From positions 1,862,501-1,926,500 of the forward strand of contig NC_017384.1 of assembly GCF_000223375.1 (NCBI RefSeq): a DNA stretch of 64,000 nucleotides. Reading direction: 5' to 3'. Of this stretch, positions 18,267 to 26,570 are shown one piece after another. The notes under the pieces were generated by a model. The model saw only the letters and a list, made by a program, of their open reading frames with translations, was not told the DNA's origin and did not search any database. Source of the stretch: Ketogulonicigenium vulgare WSH-001 (lineage in GTDB: Bacteria; Pseudomonadota; Alphaproteobacteria; Rhodobacterales; Rhodobacteraceae). The translations under genes and the position numbers were made by a program. Positions within the stretch are counted from its first letter, which is position 1; each line of letters starts with the position of its first letter.

Positions 18267-18590
18267 ATGAAGGAATTCGTCGACAGCACTGCCTACAATA
18301 ACGAACAGGGCAACCGTGCGCGTAAGCTGTTTGCCGCTGTCGTTCTGGCGGCCCTTGATGATGCGATCGCAGATGACAAGAAATACGGCAATGGTCCCGA
18401 GCAAATCGCCCGTTGGGCACGCTCGCGCGATGGTCGCGAAGTTCTGTCCTGTGCCGGGATCGACCCGAACGAGCGCGTTGTCAGCGGTCTGATGGACTTT
18501 GTTGCCAAAGGTGTGCGCACCTCGGTTGCATTGTCGCGCGAAGAGAGCGAGCGTCGTCACGCCGCCGAAGAAGAAGCCCGCGCCGCCTGA
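18267..18590 (+). CDS. DUF6280-family small protein
   Basis: A 107-aa soluble acidic protein, starting MKEFVDSTAYNNEQGNRARK, that I recognise as a strongly conserved Rhodobacterales family of unknown function (DUF6280). It is mostly helical, with no signal peptide or membrane segment and a charged, glutamate-rich C-terminus. The frame is open to an ATG at 18243, but the ATG at 18267 fits family starts and follows a GGGGAAA stretch. It is divergent from efp and closed by a strong terminator. Confidence 0.8.
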   Translation: MKEFVDSTAYNNEQGNRARKLFAAVVLAALDDAIADDKKYGNGPEQIARWARSRDGREVLSCAGIDPNERVVSGLMDFVAKGVRTSVALSREESERRHAAEEEARAA

Positions 18591-18617
18591 TCATCTGATC
18601 ACCGGCACTGGCCTTGC

Positions 18618-18650
18618 AAAAGCGCGGTCCCCGCAAGGGGCCGCGCTTTT
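18618..18650. terminator. Bidirectional terminator after DUF6280 gene
   Basis: A 14-bp GC-rich stem, interrupted by one unpaired T and with a GCAA loop, is flanked by AAAA and TTTT. It lies between the convergent DUF6280 and DUF2125 genes. Confidence 0.88.
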
Positions 18651-18655
18651 AACAT

Positions 18656-19669
18656 TCAGGGCGTTTGTGGCTGCAGCATCCGGGGCAGCGGCATCAAGGG
18701 CACCGGCCCATAGCTGAGAACCCCTTGCGATACGGTTAAGGTCAGGCTGAGCCGATCCCCCCCGCCCGCAGCCGCCCCCAGCAAAAACCGCAGTTGCTGC
18801 GCGCGATCAGGCACCAGCGCGCCCGCGTTTTCAGCCAGCGTGACCAATTGCTGCCAACCGTTCAGTGACAGGGCGATCTCGCCCTCGGCCAGGCCGTTGC
18901 TGCCTGGCTGCAATGTGCCGGTGGCGGTCAGCTGCATTTGCCCCCATTGCAGGTGGATGCGACGCAGGTTCACCGACGTCGGCGCAACCTGCGGTGTCAG
19001 ATAGCGGTCAATGGGCGCGTCAAAGGACAGGCGGGTATCGAATTCAACGCTCGCCACCGCGGCGGGCAGCACGCCGCTGGGATCAAGGGCGGCGCGGATC
19101 GCCTCGGGCAGCACCAGATTTTGCGCCCGCGTATAGGCATCATAGGTCGGCGGGCTATCTGCGGGCACATCGGGCGCGGCGCGCAACGCCGACAACAGAT
19201 GCGAAACCTGCGCCTGCCAGCCAAATTCCGAGGTCAGCGCCAGATCGCGGGCCTCAAGCACAGCCTCGTCCAGCGGCAGATCGGGGGACAGACCAACATG
19301 GGTCGAGACCCGCATATCCGCCGATTGGACATCAATGCGCTGGCCATAAAGCGTGACCTGCTGCTGCGGCGGCAGCGCGGCGACGATACGGTTCGGCTGA
19401 TAGGACAAGGCGTGGATATTCAGCGCGGGCGCCTGCCAAGCCAGCGTGCCTGCGAGATTTTCGGCGCTGACATCGGTCGCCATCACATCAAAGCGAAAGG
19501 GAAAGCCGCGCAGATGCAGCGTGTCCAGATTGGCCTGCCAGCCATAAGCGGGCAGCCGTTCCATCGCCACCGTCACAGCCCGTTTGATCTGCGCCTGCGC
19601 GACAAGCCAATAGCCGCAAAACAGCCCCAGCAGCAGCAGCGGCACCCAGATGATCAACAAGCGGCGCAT
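18656..19669 (-). CDS. DUF2125 envelope protein
   Basis: A 337-aa protein with an N-terminal signal anchor (LLIIWVPLLLLGLFCGYWLVA, roughly residues 4-23) followed by a long periplasmic beta-rich region. The pattern MERLPAYGWQ...LRGFPFRFDV is typical of the DUF2125 family, conserved in alphaproteobacteria and of unknown function. The frame is open to 19852; the ATG at 19669 is chosen because GGAGG lies 5 nt upstream and it sits directly before the membrane anchor. Confidence 0.82.
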   Translation of the reverse strand: MRRLLIIWVPLLLLGLFCGYWLVAQAQIKRAVTVAMERLPAYGWQANLDTLHLRGFPFRFDVMATDVSAENLAGTLAWQAPALNIHALSYQPNRIVAALPPQQQVTLYGQRIDVQSADMRVSTHVGLSPDLPLDEAVLEARDLALTSEFGWQAQVSHLLSALRAAPDVPADSPPTYDAYTRAQNLVLPEAIRAALDPSGVLPAAVASVEFDTRLSFDAPIDRYLTPQVAPTSVNLRRIHLQWGQMQLTATGTLQPGSNGLAEGEIALSLNGWQQLVTLAENAGALVPDRAQQLRFLLGAAAGGGDRLSLTLTVSQGVLSYGPVPLMPLPRMLQPQTP

Positions 19670-19826
19670 GACGGCCTCCATCACAGCGTTACATTGCCAT
19701 CTTCCTAGTCGCTGACGGGCCAAAGCTCCAGATTGCCAGCGGGTTTGCGCGAAAAGGCGTTCAAATCCGCCGCGACACGGCCTATTGCTTTGCCCAAGGG
19801 TAATTCTCGGCAGAAAGATTGCACTG

Positions 19827-20987
19827 ATGGAACTGAAGTCCACGGCAACCAAGGATCAATTCTCGCAGCCGTTGCGGCAATTGCTGTCGATGCTGGTCGT
19901 GCTGGCGCTGGTCGTCGTCGGCGGTTGGATCGTCCACACCACGATCGAGGGGATTTTCTGGACAAACCCCTATCTGAACGGGCTGATCGCGGGCGTCTTT
20001 GTGCTGGGCGTCGTCGCCTGTTTCATGCAGGTCTTTGCGCTGGCGCGCGCGATTTCGTGGATCGAGACATTCGTCCGCCTGCCCCAAGGCGTGCCCGAGC
20101 GCACGCCCCCCATGCTGGCACCGCTGGCCGCGCTGCTGAAATCATCGCGCAATCAGCGCCTGCATCTGTCGCCCTCGTCCAGCCGCACGATTCTGGAAAC
20201 GGTCGGGCAACGGATCGACGAGGCGCGCGAGTTCAGCCGCTATCTGGCGAATACGCTGATCTTTCTGGGGCTGCTCGGCACGTTTTATGGCCTTGCGACC
20301 GCTGTGCCGGCGCTGGTCGACACGATCCGTTCGCTGAACCCGCAAGGCGAGGAAACCGGCGCCGCGATTTTCGCGCGGCTGCAAGCGGGGCTCGAGGCGC
20401 AACTAGGCGGCATGGGCACGGCATTCTCGTCATCCTTGCTGGGCCTTGCCGGATCGCTGATCATCGGCCTGCTCGAGTTGTTCGCCGGACGCGGCCAGAA
20501 CCGCTTTTACAATGAACTCGAGGATTGGCTGTCGTCCTTTACCCGCGTGACCTATTCGGGCGCGGGCGGCGGCGAGGGTGATGGCGGCACGGAAACCTCG
20601 GTGCTGGCGCTGGTGATGGGGCAGTTGTCCGATCAGCTTGCCAAGCTGCAAGGCCAGATGACCGATGCGCAGGACATCAGCGCCCAGACCGCGACGCAGA
20701 TGCAGACGGTAGCGAGCGGTCTGACCGCCATGATGGGCCGGATGGAAAGCGACAATGCCGCGCTGGCGCGGATCGCCACCGGCCAGGAACAACTGGTCGA
20801 GCTGCTGGCCCGGCGCGAAGGTGTCGCGGACGGGTTCGACCCTGAAAGCCGGATGCGCCTACGCTCGATCGACGGGCAGATGAACCGCGTGATCGAGGAG
20901 CTGACCGCCAGCCGCCAGGAAAGCATGGCCGAGCTGCGCGCCGATATCGCGCATTTGACCCGCACCCTGCGCGACGTTGCGAGTTAA
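19827..20987 (+). CDS. MotA/TolQ/ExbB-like proton-channel subunit with long cytoplasmic tail
   Basis: A 386-aa membrane protein with four predicted transmembrane helices: LLSMLVVLALVVVGGWIV, LIAGVFVLGVVACFMQVFAL, LIFLGLLGTFYGLATAV and FSSSLLGLAGSLIIGLLEL. The last two match the MotA/TolQ/ExbB core, and a C-terminal coiled-coil tail of about 150 residues follows. Such proteins form the ring of ion-driven envelope motors (Mot, Tol, Exb, and ZorA of Zorya defence). The partner with a MotB-like anchor follows after 3 nt. The frame is open to 19785; the ATG at 19827 is preferred on homology. No zorC/zorD-like genes follow. Confidence 0.82.
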   Translation: MELKSTATKDQFSQPLRQLLSMLVVLALVVVGGWIVHTTIEGIFWTNPYLNGLIAGVFVLGVVACFMQVFALARAISWIETFVRLPQGVPERTPPMLAPLAALLKSSRNQRLHLSPSSSRTILETVGQRIDEAREFSRYLANTLIFLGLLGTFYGLATAVPALVDTIRSLNPQGEETGAAIFARLQAGLEAQLGGMGTAFSSSLLGLAGSLIIGLLELFAGRGQNRFYNELEDWLSSFTRVTYSGAGGGEGDGGTETSVLALVMGQLSDQLAKLQGQMTDAQDISAQTATQMQTVASGLTAMMGRMESDNAALARIATGQEQLVELLARREGVADGFDPESRMRLRSIDGQMNRVIEELTASRQESMAELRADIAHLTRTLRDVAS

Positions 20988-20990
20988 GCC

Positions 20991-21740
20991 ATGCGCCGCA
21001 GCACCGAGCGTTTTAACACCAATGTCTGGCCGGGGTTTGTCGATGCGATGACCGGCCTGCTGCTGGTTTTGCTGTTCGTCCTGTCGATCTTTACCGTGGT
21101 GCAATTCGTGCTGCGCGAGGAAGTGACAGGACAAGAACAGCAACTGGGGCAGCTCAGCACCGATCTGGCCGCGCTGAATGCCGCGCTGGGCTCCGAGCGC
21201 AGCCGTGCCGCGGCGCTGGAAGGGCAAAATGCCGAGCGGCAATCGCTGATTGATACGCTCAGCCAGTCGCTGGCCGAACGTGACAGCGCGCTGGCGACCG
21301 CTGGCGATCAGATCACTGATTACGAGGCGCAGGTCGCCGCCCTGATCGCGGGTCGCACCCAGATGCAAGGCGAGATCGACACTGCCGCCGAGGAGGCCCG
21401 TCTGGCCGAGACGCGGCGCGAGGCGCTGCAAGCGCTGATCGCCAGTTTGCGCGCGGATGCGGATAGCGCGGCGGGGCAGATCTCGGACCTCGAGGCGCAG
21501 GCGCTGCTGGACGCGGCGGCCGCCGAGGCGCTGCGCGCGCGGCTGGAGAATGCCGATGCCGAACTGACTGCGATGACGCTATCGCTGGAATCCGAGCGCG
21601 CGCGCGCCGAAGAAACCCTGACCCTGCTGGCCGCCGCCCGCGCCGCGCAGGCCGAGCTGGAGGGGGCGCGCGATACCGCCCTGACCGATGCCGAGGCACA
21701 GGCGGGCGCTGCTGGCGCTGGCACAACAACAATTGTCTGA
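20991..21740 (+). CDS. MotB/OmpA-like peptidoglycan-binding motor partner, N-terminal part (frameshifted)
   Basis: The first 249 codons of what should be a single gene of about 495 aa. The N-terminus has one transmembrane helix, GFVDAMTGLLLVLLFVLSIF, with the aspartate expected for the ion-conducting residue of MotB/ExbD/ZorB proteins. A very long Ala/Glu/Arg-rich coiled coil follows. The frame stops at 21740 after a short out-of-character tail (AGAAGAGTTTIV), while the coiled coil continues in the next frame from about 21700. Dropping one base near 21698-21706 restores continuity. Either this is a disrupted gene, a sequence error, or two separate proteins. Confidence 0.7.
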   Translation: MRRSTERFNTNVWPGFVDAMTGLLLVLLFVLSIFTVVQFVLREEVTGQEQQLGQLSTDLAALNAALGSERSRAAALEGQNAERQSLIDTLSQSLAERDSALATAGDQITDYEAQVAALIAGRTQMQGEIDTAAEEARLAETRREALQALIASLRADADSAAGQISDLEAQALLDAAAAEALRARLENADAELTAMTLSLESERARAEETLTLLAAARAAQAELEGARDTALTDAEAQAGAAGAGTTTIV

Positions 21741-22479
21741 GCAGCAAGAGATGTCGTCCCAGGCGCAGCTGCAGGTCGAGGCGCTGAACGCGCAGGCCGC
21801 CGCGCTGCGCAATCAATTGGGCGACTTGCAAGGGCTGCTCGATGCCTCTGCCGTGGCGGATAGTGTGGCGCAGGTACAGATTGAAAGCCTTGGCTCGCAA
21901 CTGAACGCCGCCCTCGCCCGCGTCGCGGCCGAGGAACGCCGTGCCCGCACGCTGGAAGAGGCCGAGCGAATCCGCCTCGAGGAAGAAGCGCGCCGTCTGG
22001 CCGAAGAGGCCGAGAGCCTCGAGCAATATCGCTCGGAATTCTTTGGCTCGCTGCGGGCGCTGCTGGATGGGCAAGATGGCGTCCAGATCGTCGGCGACCG
22101 TTTCGTCTTTTCCTCGGAAGTGCTGTTTGAGGCCGGCAGCGCCACGCTATCTGCGGCAGGCGATGCCGAGATCGCCAATGTCGCGGCCCTTTTGCGCCGG
22201 ATCGCATCCGAGATTCCCAGCCAGATCGACTGGGTGATCCGCGTTGATGGCCATACGGACAACACGCCCTTGTCTGGCACCGGCGAATTCGCCAATAACT
22301 GGGAATTGTCGCAGGCCCGCGCCCTGTCGGTCGTGCTATACATGATCCAGAACGAGGGGATCCCCCCGAACCGCCTCGCCGCGAACGGCTTTGGTGAATA
22401 CCAGCCGCTGAACCCCGCAAATACGCCAGAGGCGCGCGCGCAAAACCGCCGCATCGAGCTGAAACTGACAGAACGATAA
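21688..22479 (+). CDS. MotB/OmpA-like peptidoglycan-binding motor partner, C-terminal part (frameshifted)
   Basis: This is the continuation of the preceding coding region in the next frame: the rest of the coiled coil and then an OmpA/MotB peptidoglycan-binding domain (about the last 150 residues). Visible OmpA-family motifs are FEAGSATLS, DGHTDNTPLSG, NWELSQARALSVV and NRRIELKL. The ATG at 21688 has no clear ribosome site, and another ATG at 21750 follows a purine stretch. If made separately it would lack the membrane helix, so it could not anchor the motor. It is therefore best read as the 3' part of a frameshifted gene. Confidence 0.7.
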   Translation: MPRHRRALLALAQQQLSEQQEMSSQAQLQVEALNAQAAALRNQLGDLQGLLDASAVADSVAQVQIESLGSQLNAALARVAAEERRARTLEEAERIRLEEEARRLAEEAESLEQYRSEFFGSLRALLDGQDGVQIVGDRFVFSSEVLFEAGSATLSAAGDAEIANVAALLRRIASEIPSQIDWVIRVDGHTDNTPLSGTGEFANNWELSQARALSVVLYMIQNEGIPPNRLAANGFGEYQPLNPANTPEARAQNRRIELKLTER

Positions 22480-22497
22480 TTGAAGGGAGACGTGCCT

Positions 22498-23139
22498 ATG
22501 CCTGAACTTTATGGTGTCTATAAAAGCCGCGCGACGCGCAATGTCTGGCTCGCGCTAGAGGCAGGGTTGAAACTGCCGCTGGTGCGCACGATCCCCTCTA
22601 GCCGTATCGCCGATCCGCTGGCGGCGGATGCGCCGTTCAACACCAAAAGCCCCGATTTTCTGGCCCTGAACCCGATGGCGACGGTGCCGGTGTTGAAAGA
22701 CGGCGATCTGGTGCTGACGCAATCGCTGGCGATCAACCTGTATCTGGCGCGCGTCTATGGCGACAAGCTGGGGCCGCAAAACGCGATGGAAACCGGTGCA
22801 ATGTCCAACTGGGCGCTGTTTGCCGCGACCGAGCTGGAGCCCCACACCCTGCGCATTCAGGTGCTGGTCGGCAAAGGCGCAACCGATGAGGCCCTGGCCG
22901 AGGCGGCCGAGGCCTATGCCCGCCCGCTGAAGGCACTAGAGGTGCATTTCGCCAAACACGCCTATCTGGTGGGCGAGCGTTTTACCGTCGCCGATATCAA
23001 TCTGTGCGAAGTTCTGCGCTATGCCACCGCGCTGAAAGGCGCCTTTGATGCCTATCCCGCGGTCAAGGCCTATCTTGCGACCCAACAGGCCCGCCCGGCG
23101 TTCCAAGAGATGTGGGCCCTGCGCGAAGCCGAAGCGTAA
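22498..23139 (+). CDS. Glutathione S-transferase family protein
   Basis: A 213-aa GST with an N-terminal thioredoxin-like domain (residues 1-80, with the cis-proline loop ATVPVLKDGDLVLTQSLAI) and a C-terminal helical domain (TVADINLCEVL). The N-terminal SRATRNVWLAL replaces the common serine or cysteine catalytic context, so the activity cannot be assigned. The ATG at 22498 is supported by GGGAG 9 nt upstream. It follows the OmpA-like gene by 18 nt and may be cotranscribed with it. Confidence 0.88.
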   Translation: MPELYGVYKSRATRNVWLALEAGLKLPLVRTIPSSRIADPLAADAPFNTKSPDFLALNPMATVPVLKDGDLVLTQSLAINLYLARVYGDKLGPQNAMETGAMSNWALFAATELEPHTLRIQVLVGKGATDEALAEAAEAYARPLKALEVHFAKHAYLVGERFTVADINLCEVLRYATALKGAFDAYPAVKAYLATQQARPAFQEMWALREAEA

Positions 23140-23148
23140 ATCGGGCAT

Positions 23149-23184
23149 AAAGGGCGGCGGCCCTTCTAATCCCGCCGCCCTTTT
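23149..23184 (+). terminator. Intrinsic terminator after the GST gene
   Basis: A perfect 12-bp stem (23149-23160 / 23172-23183) with an 11-nt loop, followed by TTTT. It lies upstream of parE on the same strand. Confidence 0.85.
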
Positions 23185-23220
23185 GTCATAATCGGCAAAA
23201 TTCAAATTTCGAGGTGATAT

Positions 23221-25185
23221 ATGGCGGACGACCTTCTGGCCGGAAGCGGGGCGCAGGGCAATGAATATAACGCCGCCTCGATTGAGGTTCTGGAAGGGTT
23301 GGAACCCGTCCGTAAACGCCCCGGCATGTATATCGGCGGCACGGATGAACGCGCGCTGCACCATATGGTGGCGGAAATCCTCGATAACTCGATGGATGAG
23401 GCCGTTGCAGGCCATGCGAACCGGATCGAGGTCGAGCTGCACGAGGATTATTCCGTCACCGTGCGCGACAACGGTCGCGGTATCCCCGTCGATCCGCACC
23501 CGAAATTCCCCGATAAATCCGCGCTGGAAGTGATCCTTTGCACGCTGCACGCGGGCGGGAAATTTTCGAACAAGGCCTATTCGACCTCGGGCGGGTTGAA
23601 CGGCGTGGGGTCGTCAGTGGTGAACGCGCTGTCCGATCTGATGCGGGTCGAGGTGGCGCGTAACCGCGAGCTCTATGTCCAAAGCTTTTCGCGCGGCGTG
23701 CCGCAGGGGCCGGTGCAAAAGGTCGGTGCAGCGCCAAACCGCAAGGGCACATCCGTCACCTTTCACCCCGATGCCGAGATTTTCGGATCGCTGAAACTGA
23801 AACCCGCGCGTCTGTTCAAGATGGTGCGATCCAAGGCCTATCTGTTCTCGGGTGTCGAGATTCGCTGGAAGACCGCCATTGACGATGGCGAGACACCGGC
23901 CGAGGCGACATTCAAATTCCCCGGCGGCCTTGCCGATTATCTGGCCGATGTGATGAAGGACACCCAGACCTACGCGGATAAGCCCTTTGCCGGAAAGGTC
24001 AGCTTCGAGGAGAAGTTCAACGTCCCGGGTTCGGTCGAATGGGCGATCAACTGGTCGGCGATGCGCGACGGGTTCATCCTGTCCTATACCAACACCGTCC
24101 CCACGCCCGAGGGCGGCACTCACGAGGCTGGTTTCTGGGCCGCCGTGCTGAAGGGCGTGAAAACCTATGGCGAGCGGGTGAACAACCGCAAGGCCAAGGA
24201 TATCACGCGCGAGGATCTGTTGACCGGCGGCTGCGCGCTGCTGTCGATTTTCATTCGCGAGCCGTCTTTCGTGGGCCAGACCAAGGATCGCCTGTCGACC
24301 GAGGAAGCCGCGAAATGGGTGGAACTCGCGGTGCGCGACCACTTTGACAACTGGCTGGCGGCGGACCCGAAATCCGCGCGCGAGATCCTTGATTTCCTTG
24401 TGCTGCGCGCCGAAGAGCGTCTGCGCCGCCGGCAGGAAAAGGAAACCCAGCGCAAATCCGCGACCAAGCGGCTGCGCCTGCCCGGCAAGCTGACGGATTG
24501 CTCGGCCAAGATCCGCGACAATACCGAATTGTTCCTGGTCGAGGGCGATTCGGCGGGCGGATCTGCCAAGGGCGCGCGTTCACGTGAAACGCAGGCCATC
24601 CTGCCTCTGCGCGGCAAGGTACTGAACGTGATGGGCGCGGCGGCGGGCAAGCTGAACCAGAACCAAGAGCTGAGCGATATTTGCGAGGCGCTTGGCGTGC
24701 AGATGGGAGCCAAGTTCAACACCGAGGATCTGCGCTATCAGCGCATCATCATCATGACCGATGCGGACGTCGATGGCGCGCATATCGCCAGCCTGCTGAT
24801 GACGTTTTTCTTTACGCAAATGCGGCCGCTGATCGAAAAGGGTCACCTGTTTCTGGCCTGCCCGCCCCTCTATCGTCTGACGCAGGGCGCGAACCGCCTT
24901 TATGTCGCGGATGATGCGGAAAAGGAATATTGGCTGCAAAAGGGTCTGGGCGGGCGCGGCAAGATCGATGTGCAGCGGTTCAAAGGTCTGGGCGAGATGG
25001 ATGCCAAAGACCTGAAAGAAACCACGATGGACCCCAAAACCCGCAAGCTGATCCGCGTCACCATCAACGACGATGAGCCGGGCGAGACATCCGATCTGGT
25101 CGAGCGTCTGATGGGTAAAAAGCCCGAATTGCGCTTCCAATATATTCAGGAGAACGCCCGTTTCGTCGAGGAACTGGATGTCTAG
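23221..25185 (+). CDS. parE: DNA topoisomerase IV subunit B
   Basis: A 654-aa GHKL ATPase subunit of topoisomerase IV, which decatenates daughter chromosomes together with ParC. The N-terminal ATPase domain shows EILDNSMDEA, DNGRGIPVD and the GGLNGVGSSVVNAL lid. The C-terminal TOPRIM region has LFLVEGDSAGGSAKGAR and MTDADVDGAHIASLL, and the end is RFKGLGEMDAKDLKETTMDP. The length and the IPVDPHPKFPDKSALE segment favour ParE over GyrB. A good Shine-Dalgarno (GAGGTGA) lies just before the ATG. Confidence 0.95.
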   Translation: MADDLLAGSGAQGNEYNAASIEVLEGLEPVRKRPGMYIGGTDERALHHMVAEILDNSMDEAVAGHANRIEVELHEDYSVTVRDNGRGIPVDPHPKFPDKSALEVILCTLHAGGKFSNKAYSTSGGLNGVGSSVVNALSDLMRVEVARNRELYVQSFSRGVPQGPVQKVGAAPNRKGTSVTFHPDAEIFGSLKLKPARLFKMVRSKAYLFSGVEIRWKTAIDDGETPAEATFKFPGGLADYLADVMKDTQTYADKPFAGKVSFEEKFNVPGSVEWAINWSAMRDGFILSYTNTVPTPEGGTHEAGFWAAVLKGVKTYGERVNNRKAKDITREDLLTGGCALLSIFIREPSFVGQTKDRLSTEEAAKWVELAVRDHFDNWLAADPKSAREILDFLVLRAEERLRRRQEKETQRKSATKRLRLPGKLTDCSAKIRDNTELFLVEGDSAGGSAKGARSRETQAILPLRGKVLNVMGAAAGKLNQNQELSDICEALGVQMGAKFNTEDLRYQRIIIMTDADVDGAHIASLLMTFFFTQMRPLIEKGHLFLACPPLYRLTQGANRLYVADDAEKEYWLQKGLGGRGKIDVQRFKGLGEMDAKDLKETTMDPKTRKLIRVTINDDEPGETSDLVERLMGKKPELRFQYIQENARFVEELDV

Positions 25186-25789
25186 TCTGGCGCTGGATCA
25201 CATCGCCGTTTGCGCCCGCACCTTGGACGAGGGCTGCGATTGGGTCGAGGCGCGCCTGGGCATCCGCCCCCGTCCGGGCGGCAAACATGCGCGCTATGGC
25301 ACACATAACTGCCTGCTGGGCATGGGTGATGGGTTCTATTTCGAGGTGATCGCCCCCGATCCCGAGGCAGACCATAGTGGCCCGCGCTGGTTCGGGCTGG
25401 ATCATCCGCCCGAGGTGTCGCGTATCGGCAACTGGATTTGCCGCGCTGAGGGGCTGGCGGAATTCCAGACGCCGGTGGATGCAGGCGTGGTGACACCGCT
25501 GGAACGCGGCGCGCTGCGATGGAATATCACTGTGCCCGAGGATGGATCGCTGCCGCTGGACGGCGCTTTTCCGACACTGATCGAATGGACGGCGGGGCAG
25601 CATCCCTCGACCGTTTTGGCTGATAGTGGGCTACGGTTGCAAAATCTGCACATCAGCCATCCGCAAGTGGCGCTTGTGCGGGACTGGCTGATCGGGCATC
25701 TTGGCGATCCTCGCGTAACGCTGACCGAGGGGCCACTGGCCCTGACCGCCAGCTTTATCGGCCCGCATGGCACTGTTAACCTTGCTTAA
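25178..25789 (+). CDS. VOC/glyoxalase-like domain protein
   Basis: A 203-aa protein of the vicinal-oxygen-chelate superfamily (glyoxalase-like, PF13468 type). The opening LDHIAVCARTLDEGCDWVEARLG is characteristic, and a second half-domain follows with TLIEWTAGQHPS. The gene overlaps the end of parE by 8 nt, indicating translational coupling, although no functional link to topoisomerase is known. The substrate is unknown. Confidence 0.85.
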   Translation: MSSLALDHIAVCARTLDEGCDWVEARLGIRPRPGGKHARYGTHNCLLGMGDGFYFEVIAPDPEADHSGPRWFGLDHPPEVSRIGNWICRAEGLAEFQTPVDAGVVTPLERGALRWNITVPEDGSLPLDGAFPTLIEWTAGQHPSTVLADSGLRLQNLHISHPQVALVRDWLIGHLGDPRVTLTEGPLALTASFIGPHGTVNLA

Positions 25790-25855
25790 CAATATTACAG
25801 CCGCCTGACGGGAAATTCACTGGACGACGTGTAACCCCCTGTCAGATAAGAGCCT

Positions 25856-26560
25856 ATGTCGATTTGGTCCCGCATATCCGAGGCTTTGGCCGCACTTTTG
25901 CACGGCGAAGGCCTGTTCGCAGCGCTAGAGCGCTTGCGCAATCCGCCGGAACATTCGGTGGCCTTTACCATTGCGGTCATCGCTTTGGGCGCGAAAATCG
26001 CCAAGGCCGACGGTCAGGTGACGCGGGACGAGGTCTCGGCCTTTCGCGATGTGTTCGAGATTTCCGACGCAGATTGTGGCCATGTCGCAAGGGTTTACGA
26101 TCTTGCGCGGCAGGATGTTGCGGGCTTTGACGCCTATGCGCGCCATGTCGCGGACATGTTCCGCGACCATCCCGACACGCTGAAAGACCTGCTGGAAGGG
26201 CTGTTTCACATCGCCATCGCCGATGGAGACTATCACCCCGCCGAGAATATGTTCCTGAAGGAAGTCGCGCGAATCTTTGGCTTTACCGAGGCGGAATTTG
26301 CCTGCATTCGCGCCCGCGCCCTGCCCGCCGATATGCCGGGGGCCGAAAATGACCCCTATCACGTTCTGGGCGTGGCGCCCGATGCGCCCATTGACGATAT
26401 CAAGGCCGCTTGGCGCCATCTGGTGCGCGAGAATCACCCCGACCGCCTGACCGCCCGCGGCGTTCCCGCCGAGGCGATCAAACTGGCCGAAAAACGCCTG
26501 ATCGCGGTGAACAACGCCTGGAGCGCCATTTCCGCGCGCGGCGCGCTGCAGCCCGCTTAA
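25856..26560 (+). CDS. TerB-like and J-domain protein, DjlA-like
   Basis: A 234-aa cochaperone-type protein. Residues about 40-160 form a TerB/DjlA helical domain (GAKIAKADGQVTRDEVSAF...IADGDYHPAEN with repeated acidic motifs). The C-terminal 65 residues are a J-domain (DPYHVLGVAPDAPIDDIKAAWR) with the HPD tripeptide that stimulates DnaK. Unlike enteric DjlA it has no N-terminal transmembrane helix, so it is probably cytoplasmic. It is a single gene convergent with nadE. Confidence 0.88.
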   Translation: MSIWSRISEALAALLHGEGLFAALERLRNPPEHSVAFTIAVIALGAKIAKADGQVTRDEVSAFRDVFEISDADCGHVARVYDLARQDVAGFDAYARHVADMFRDHPDTLKDLLEGLFHIAIADGDYHPAENMFLKEVARIFGFTEAEFACIRARALPADMPGAENDPYHVLGVAPDAPIDDIKAAWRHLVRENHPDRLTARGVPAEAIKLAEKRLIAVNNAWSAISARGALQPA

Positions 26561-26570
26561 GCCCAGAAAA

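Noticed and set aside
19827..22479. Complete Zorya anti-phage system
   Set aside because: Only the motor-like pair is present; the following genes are a glutathione transferase and parE, with no helicase/nuclease ZorC-ZorE partners.
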